NCBI GenBank assembly: GCA_009746045.1 | Contig: RPFO01000079.1 | Span: 447,212 to 507,211, forward strand | Length of the DNA: 60,000 nucleotides | Reading direction: 5' to 3' | Origin: Mesostigma viride | Taxonomy: Eukaryota; Streptophyta; Mesostigmatophyceae; Mesostigmatales; Mesostigmataceae | In this document: positions 54,196-60,000 of the stretch, one piece after another | Position numbering within the stretch: position 1 is the first letter of the stretch | How the letters are laid out: each line of letters opens with the position of its first letter | The notes under the pieces: generated by a model | Seen by the model: the letters and a program-made list of their open reading frames with translations, nothing else | Told to the model about the DNA's origin: nothing | Databases searched by the model: none | Position numbers and translations under genes: made by a program

Positions 54196-57057
54196 ATGCT
54201 GCCACTGTGCCCTTGGGATGATATGGACTTTGCTGACAATGCACAGTGCGCGGGAAACAAGACGGTTCCTGCGGCGGCCTCCGAATCCGGTCTGCTGCGG
54301 GTAATGCAGACATTCTTCTCGATTGGAAAACTTGAGCAAAAACATGTCGTTGATAAAAATGCCACCGCCAAGAACTCTGGTTTGATGCGAAGGAGACCTG
54401 CCAAGACTGAAAATGGCGCGGACTCCTCTTATACGATGGCGGAAGTGGCTTCACATGATAAGCCCGGGGACTGCTGGGTAGTCATCAAGGGCAAGGTACG
54501 GTGTCAACAACAACTCATTGCTTTCCCGGTGCAATTGGCAACATCTTTTCTTCTAGACAAATCGGTCTGCCCAACTTGTCACATACCATGCTGAATTTTT
54601 TTGAACAAGAATGACATATTTTCTGGCGTGCTAGTGCCTGGCGCATCGAATAGCTCTGAACAATCATCTTACCACTCTGGAATGCGCTGCCACCTAAGCT
54701 AGCTTATCTGGCTTGTCCCTTTTATGGCCCTTCTGTTGGGAAGTGCCCATCTTCTGAGATAGTATGCATGCTCAGGTGTCCCAGAAGCAACAACACATGT
54801 AGGTTGGAGATTCATAATGCTGGCAGGTGGCCATGCGTGGCATCTGTGGTATGCAGACTTGGTCAGCATCGGCACCTCAGTCTTCATTCCTATTTGCGCC
54901 TATTAATGCACACACATATATGTATATATTAACTTGACACTGGTGTATCTGAAGGGCCCTGCATGCTCACCCTGGCATAATGTACGCTAGGGGATGTAAC
55001 TTATTGACAAGCTGTCCATGCATGCACCTGGGCGGTGTTGCCGGTGACATACTCGTTCATGCAGCATCGTCCCGAGTGATGTGTGGGTGAGCGTATCGAT
55101 AGAGTGTTCACCCTAGAAGGAGCCAGCTGCTTCCATTTCGATTTAATGCCTGAGTTGCTCTACCCTGGTGAATGGGGGTAAACCTGTAGCCACCATCTTG
55201 ATCGGGTAACTTTGTGGTGTGCTGCCGAGGACACCCTTATCTCTTTTCCCTCTTTTGATATATTTGCTCATGGGGCAGAATCCTGGCTGCTGCACACAAA
55301 CGAGAAGGCTGACAAGCTGAAGAGTCTAGAAGTCAAGTGAACCGCGGTGATGGAAGCAAGGCATCTGCACTTTGCCCTGGCGCTTCCCGCACAGCTGTTC
55401 ACAATTTCGCTTTGCCGGCTGCACTCAAGCATTTATGATGCTGTCCAAATCCTCAATTAAAGCCTAGCACCTGACGTCGCATGCCCATCCCTGCCTGTAT
55501 GCATCACGGTATCCTCAACTTCCCCCCCCCCCCCCCCCCAGGTGTATGACGTGAGTGTGTTTGAGCACCCTGGCGGCCCCGTCCTGTTCACCCACGCGGG
55601 GCGCGATGCCACGGATGTCTTCTCCGTGTTCCACGCGGCGTCCACCTGGAACGTGCTCAAGGACTTCTGCATCGGAGAAGTGAAGGTAAGGGGGGGGGGG
55701 GGCTCTCATGCACTCATCAGTTTGCTGCAGTATTGCGACATACCTGACACACCTGGCATGGCCCATCCCCATTCATGCCGGCCAGCTTTGTGTGCCCTCC
55801 ATGCTGCATGCACCCCTTAAACACTCTCCATTCCATGCCCCTGTTTATGCCTTGTGTGCGGCTTCTGTGTGGCGTTTTGGTCTTAGATAATAATATGCTG
55901 GTGCGCCTGCATATGGCACCCCCCCCCCCCCGCACCCCCCCCCCCCCCCCCCCCACCTCCACCTATGCCGACAACAACAACAATACCACCACCACCACCA
56001 ACAACAACGCCGACAACAACACCAGGGCGGCAAGGGCGCCCCCTCTCCGATCGTGGAGGACTTCCGCAAGCTGCGCAGCGAGATGATTGCCGAGAAGTTG
56101 TTCGAGAGCAGCAAGGGCTATTACGTGTTCAAGTGCAGCAGCAACCTGGCGCTCCTGGCGTCCGCGTGCGCCATCCTCTTCCTCTCCTCTTCCATCCCCG
56201 CTATCATCTGTTCCGCGTTCCTGCTCGGCCTCTTCTGGCAGCAGTGCGGCTGGCTTGCGCACGACTTCCTGCACCACCAGGTGTTCAAGGAGCGCAAGTA
56301 CAACAACGCGGTCGGCCTCATAGTGGGCAACTTCTTCCAGGGCTTCTCCGTCTCCTGGTGGAAGGGCAAGCACAACACGCACCACGCCGCCTGCAACGCA
56401 TGTGACGAGCTCTTCAAGCCTGTCGACCCCGATATTGACACCCTGCCGCTGCTCGCCTGGGACCCTGCCATGCTCACGGGCATGAGCGCGCGCCACCGCA
56501 CGGTCGTCCGCTACCAGACCTACCTCTTTTTCCCCCTGCTGCTCTTTGCCCGCATGAGCTGGCTGCTGCAGTCGGTTACCTACCCGCTGCTCTCCGCCAC
56601 GCTGACCGCCTCGCAGCGCAAGGTCGAGCTGGCGCTCCTGGCGGCGCACTACACGTGGTACCTCGCCCTCGCCTTCCTGCTCCTCCCCACCAGCAAGGCA
56701 TTCCTGTTCGTGCTCCTCTCGCAGCTCTTCTGCGGCGGCATGCTCTCGATCGTGTTTGTGCAGAGCCACAATGGGATGGAGGTGCACAACGAGCGCGAGA
56801 TGGACTTTGTCTCCTCCCAGATCCGCACCACGCGCGACATCACGGCGGGGCTCTTCAACAACTGGTTCACGGGCGGCCTCAACCGCCAGATCGAGCATCA
56901 CCTCTTCCCCACGCTCCCCCGCCACAACCTGGGCCGCGTCGCGTCCAAGGTGCGCGCGCTCTGCGAGGCGCATGGGCTAATGTATGAGGACGTTGGCATG
57001 GGCACAGGGACCCTGCGGGTGCTCACGCGGCTCGCTGAGGTCAGCGCGGTTGCTTGA
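54196..57057 (+). CDS. Cytochrome b5-fused front-end fatty acid desaturase, delta-6 type
   Basis: Membrane di-iron desaturase of the ER that inserts a double bond between an existing one and the carboxyl end (typically linoleate to gamma-linolenate). Three phase-0 exons: 54196-54495, 55542-55685 and 56026-57057, giving about 491 residues. The N-terminal cytochrome b5 domain spans exons 1-2 ([19 protein letters not shown], then VFEHPGG with a haem-ligand His; FHAAST supplies the second). Catalytic boxes: HDFLHH (first), HNTHH (second) and QIEHH (third, Gln in place of the first His as in front-end enzymes). Two pairs of hydrophobic spans lie between the boxes. [11 protein letters not shown] and [16 protein letters not shown] are very close to the moss delta-6 enzyme; a delta-8 sphingolipid or delta-5 activity is less likely. 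The start at 54196 follows an in-frame stop at 54175; a longer spliced N terminus is possible. Confidence 0.92.
55522..55540. repeat. Poly-C tract at the exon 2 acceptor of the desaturase
   Basis: About eighteen C directly precede the AG, acting as an extreme polypyrimidine tract. Intron 2 has a similar G run at 55689-55700 and C runs at 55918-55956, plus ACC/AAC trinucleotides up to its acceptor at 56024-56025. Confidence 0.85.
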
Positions 57058-58240
57058 GCGCGGCTACACCCTGTCTCACCACCCATGAGGTGGCAAGTGG
57101 GGACGATTGGTTTTGCTGCCCGGTGGTGACCAGAGCGGGGTTGCTGGCTCAATGACGTACTCCATGTCGCTGGTTTGGTGACAGGCCAAGGCGCCAGTGT
57201 TTGATGCGCGTAGGGGGCGGGCAGTTGGAGAGTCGTGCGTGCAACCCTGGCGGGTGATTCTTTGATACGCTGCGGCTGCAATTGTGCACTCGAATCGAGC
57301 GATGCTCTTGCGATGAAGAGCGATGTTCTGGCGTGCATTTGTAGACCATGCTGTGGGACCAAGGGGAAAACCCGTCGGGTTGCCTCCACCTGTGCGCCTG
57401 GGCATGCACAGTCATGCCACCCATTGGTTGGCTGCCGCATGAGGATTGCTGTGGCTTACGGGTGCCGTGCATGCCATTCATGGATGTCCATGCATGCTGC
57501 CCCGCCCTGATGCCACCGGTCTGATATGGATCTGCTTGGAAAGAAAAACCCATGTCTACTGATGCGCTAGGCACCCAGCAGCAGGGCAGCCACCTGTGTG
57601 TATGTGTGGAAGGGGTCATCGTAACGTCCAACCCATGTGCTTGCGTAAATTAACGGGGCATCTGACAAGAGATATTCAGTGAAGTTCACCATCGTGTTGA
57701 TGCCTGAGGCATGTAGTAGCGCATGTTGGAACAGCAAGGCCGACCAGCTGCCCACAATAACAAAGAAAAACGGCCTGAGGTGGTTGACCCACACATGAAT
57801 AAGCTCTCTCTGCTTGAGGCCCGTGTGTCTTTGCTAAGTGAAGTACTGATGGTTATGCCTGCACTGTACGCACCATCATTTATGATGCGGACAGTGAAGA
57901 CAAACCCCCCAGTTCATTGGGGGGCGTGGCTAGGTGATAATAATCTCTGGCAATGTATGAAATTTCTCAATTACTTGGGTGTCATGCGCATGGGCATGCC
58001 ATGGAGTGCTATGCTAATCTCATTAGAAAAATCATTACACAAAAATTACGAAAAGCAACTTCATCGTGCCCCAACCATAAAGTCACTAAAGGGGGATATC
58101 ATCCTCATCTAAGCTGTCCTCTACTGTAATGGCGGACGAGGCGCTCGTGTGCAGCGGCTAACCTCAGGGGCAATAACCTCCACCTGCGGACTTCTATACC
58201 TGGCTAGCAATTCGCAGTGGTGACAAAGCAGAAGGATTAT
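57058..58240. other. 3' flank of the desaturase; repeat copy 3 of 3
   Basis: No gene seen. Positions 57970-58075 are the third copy of the dispersed repeat (GCATGGGCATGCCA ... ATGCTAATCTCATTAGAAAA). The rest is unassigned and includes the 3' UTR of the desaturase. Confidence 0.5.
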
Positions 58241-59996
58241 CCCGTGTTTTTTAAATTAGAACGCGATATATCGCGTTGTAAGCTTTTTTTTTAAACGCAT
58301 ATAGCACCTAAGGAAAATTTTTTTTCATGGTCATGTATAATACTTTCCTGAAAGCCCATAAATCAAAGGATTTTTTCGAGCTACTCAGACCTACAAAATG
58401 CTAATTCGTTAGAGAGATACACTGCTCTGAATACAGGGGGGTCTGACCATGCTCGCGATTTCTTGACCCTAGGTCACAAGTCATGTGCTTATTCACAAAT
58501 GGTTCATGAAAAAAATCTGGCTTCTTGCACGAGCTATGGGCAACATATTCAGGCTCTGTGAAACAAAACTCAGGCCCATTGGGCCACTGGAGCTATTTTT
58601 CATTAGCATCACAATTACAACGCAGTACAACGCAGTGGGAAAAATGAGAGCCCTTCACAACATGATGACGCAACGACACGAGCCCCATGTACGGGGCCAT
58701 AGTGAGCTTGGAGGGTCAAAACGTTGAAAATAGGTGTTGTATAAGTTATACAGCATCAAACATACATCAAACATCATGACTGGATGACCTAATATGACTG
58801 AATCAGGCAGCCATGGCCAAAGCATCATCCACTCTCACAACGTGTTGAGCACATGCCTCGTGGGAACGGAGGTGCTGGGTTTTCATTCCATAACGCGTGC
58901 AATACTGAAAGAAAGAGGCACGTGTAATGCAAGGCTTGGATAGGTTGAGTGATCCATGAGCTTACATGCAGGCAAAGATGACGCTGGAATGCATGCTAGC
59001 AAATGGTGGCAAGATGCTAACAACACATGATTATACACCATGATTATGGGCACCTAGCTGATCTTCTTGCACAATCAACGCAGTATAGAAACCATCAACA
59101 TCCAATCCTCACGATACATGCACGGCTTGACGACGTATAAAGCACCTAAATACTGCACAACTGCAACCTGCTATGGCTGACATGCAAGCAACGTCGAGTA
59201 GGATGGCGGTCTTAGAGAGGCTGGGCCGAGAGGTCGGTATAAATAAGTGGAAAACTGGCAGAAACTAGGTAGAAACACGATATACTTACGCCTGCAAGCA
59301 CTATTGAGCCAGTGGCAGAGGCCATTTCCAGGAAAATACAGCATACCGTAGCAATAGCCACGGTCACGCCTTACGCTATTTGCAGGCACCATCATGCCCG
59401 GAGCTACCCAATAAAAGTCTGCACAAATCTCGGTTTAGCCGAGAGTCCGGGCGTTCGGAATGAATAAACATGTGATAAGAAGTCGAAACACCATGGAAAT
59501 ACCAAGCATGGTGCCGCAGCAGACCCGAGTCTTGACGTAATAATATGTATGCCGGTTTCCAGGGTTTCCGCATGAAAGTTGGGTGAGAAACTGGAAAAAA
59601 CCACGTTTCCTTTGCCCCAGTACCTCAACAAACTCGTAGAAACCTATAATTATCAACCTTTGAACGCATCATCATGGTCGTGCCACCCAACAGCCACTGA
59701 AATTCGCGCGAAAACTGGCGAGATCTACCTGCCGCCATCGCCGTCGTCTTCACCTTCGTCCCGCGAAAATGGCTGATTTCAGTGGTACATATTTGTTTGC
59801 AGCTGTCACAAATTAAAAAATACCAAAAATACCAGGATTTTTTCTTGAATTCTATGAGATGTTTCTGACCTATGTTGAAAGTTTCAGACCAAAAATCGCA
59901 TGTTTAATAGGTTTGCCACATGTCAGATTACAACGCGATACATAGCGTTCTAACCCTACAACGCGATGTATCACGTTGTAAAAAAACACGGGTTAA
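58241..59996. mobile_element. piggyBac-like TTAA element, copy 2, uninterrupted, inverted relative to copy 1
   Basis: The body 58241-59992 (1,752 bp) has ends CCCGTGTTTTTTAA and its inverse. TTAA follows at 59993-59996, while the left flank reads TTAT, presumably a mutated TTAA. AACGCGATATATCGCGTT, an 18-bp perfect palindrome, is near the left end and related palindromes are near the right. It matches 32064-33259, 33526-33553 and 39173-39689 in inverse orientation and shows the empty sites for the SINE and LINE insertions of copy 1. No transposase frame. Confidence 0.87.
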
Positions 59997-60000
59997 TTAA

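Noticed and set aside
55963-56973. 336-residue minus-strand ORF over the desaturase
   Set aside because: Glu/Arg-rich antisense shadow caused by high GC at third codon positions of the desaturase exon.

Overview
This is a nuclear eukaryotic window, most likely from a green alga or an early-diverging member of the green lineage. The evidence is GC-rich exons separated by long, repeat-filled GT-AG introns; a moss-like delta-6 'front-end' desaturase; a plant-type cytosolic DsbA/FrnE-like protein; TTTAGGG-type telomere-like satellite inside an intron; and dense LINE, hAT, mariner-like and piggyBac-like elements. No bacterial operon, CRISPR or rRNA signal is present. The organism is inferred and could not be checked.

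Layout. (1) 0.7-3.1 kb, minus strand: three exons of a gene with two FAS1 (fasciclin) domains, open at both ends. (2) 3.1-15.3 kb: accessory DNA, with a hAT-like element with an 8-bp target duplication, a 5'-truncated L1-type LINE inside a fold-back element, and a TA-flanked TIR element carrying a HIRAN-like ORF, with its empty site nearby. (3) 15.4-31.4 kb, plus strand: one ten-exon gene, rebuilt from phase-compatible splice sites, for a protein of about 3,010 residues: signal peptide, two Pmp-type beta-helix modules, a Cys-rich knot, about eight or nine membrane spans and a Gly/Pro/Ser-rich tail. Most of its longer introns hold their own minisatellite. (4) 32-45 kb: a nest of transposons. 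A piggyBac-like TTAA element was invaded by a tRNA-like SINE and by an almost intact RTE-type LINE; a second TTAA element and decayed RTE copies follow. (5) 47.2-52.7 kb, minus strand: seven exons of a DsbA/FrnE-like thiol oxidoreductase. (6) 54.2-57.1 kb, plus strand: a complete three-exon cytochrome b5-fused delta-6-type fatty acid desaturase. (7) 58.2-60 kb: a second, uninterrupted copy of the 32-kb TTAA element in opposite orientation.

The most notable result is in region 5. The active-site motif CPWC of the DsbA/FrnE family is encoded as TGA-Pro-Trp-Cys, with the rest of the gene open across seven exons. About 200 nt after its stop codon, on the same strand, lies a sequence that fits a eukaryotic SECIS element (ATGAC, 12 nt, AA, 27 nt, TGAG, with matching helices and a mini-stem as in type II). 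I read this as a selenoprotein with a UxxC redox centre.

The host genes (FAS1 adhesion protein, giant beta-helix membrane protein, selenoprotein, desaturase) show no evident shared pathway. The two rightmost are divergent, about 1.4 kb apart.
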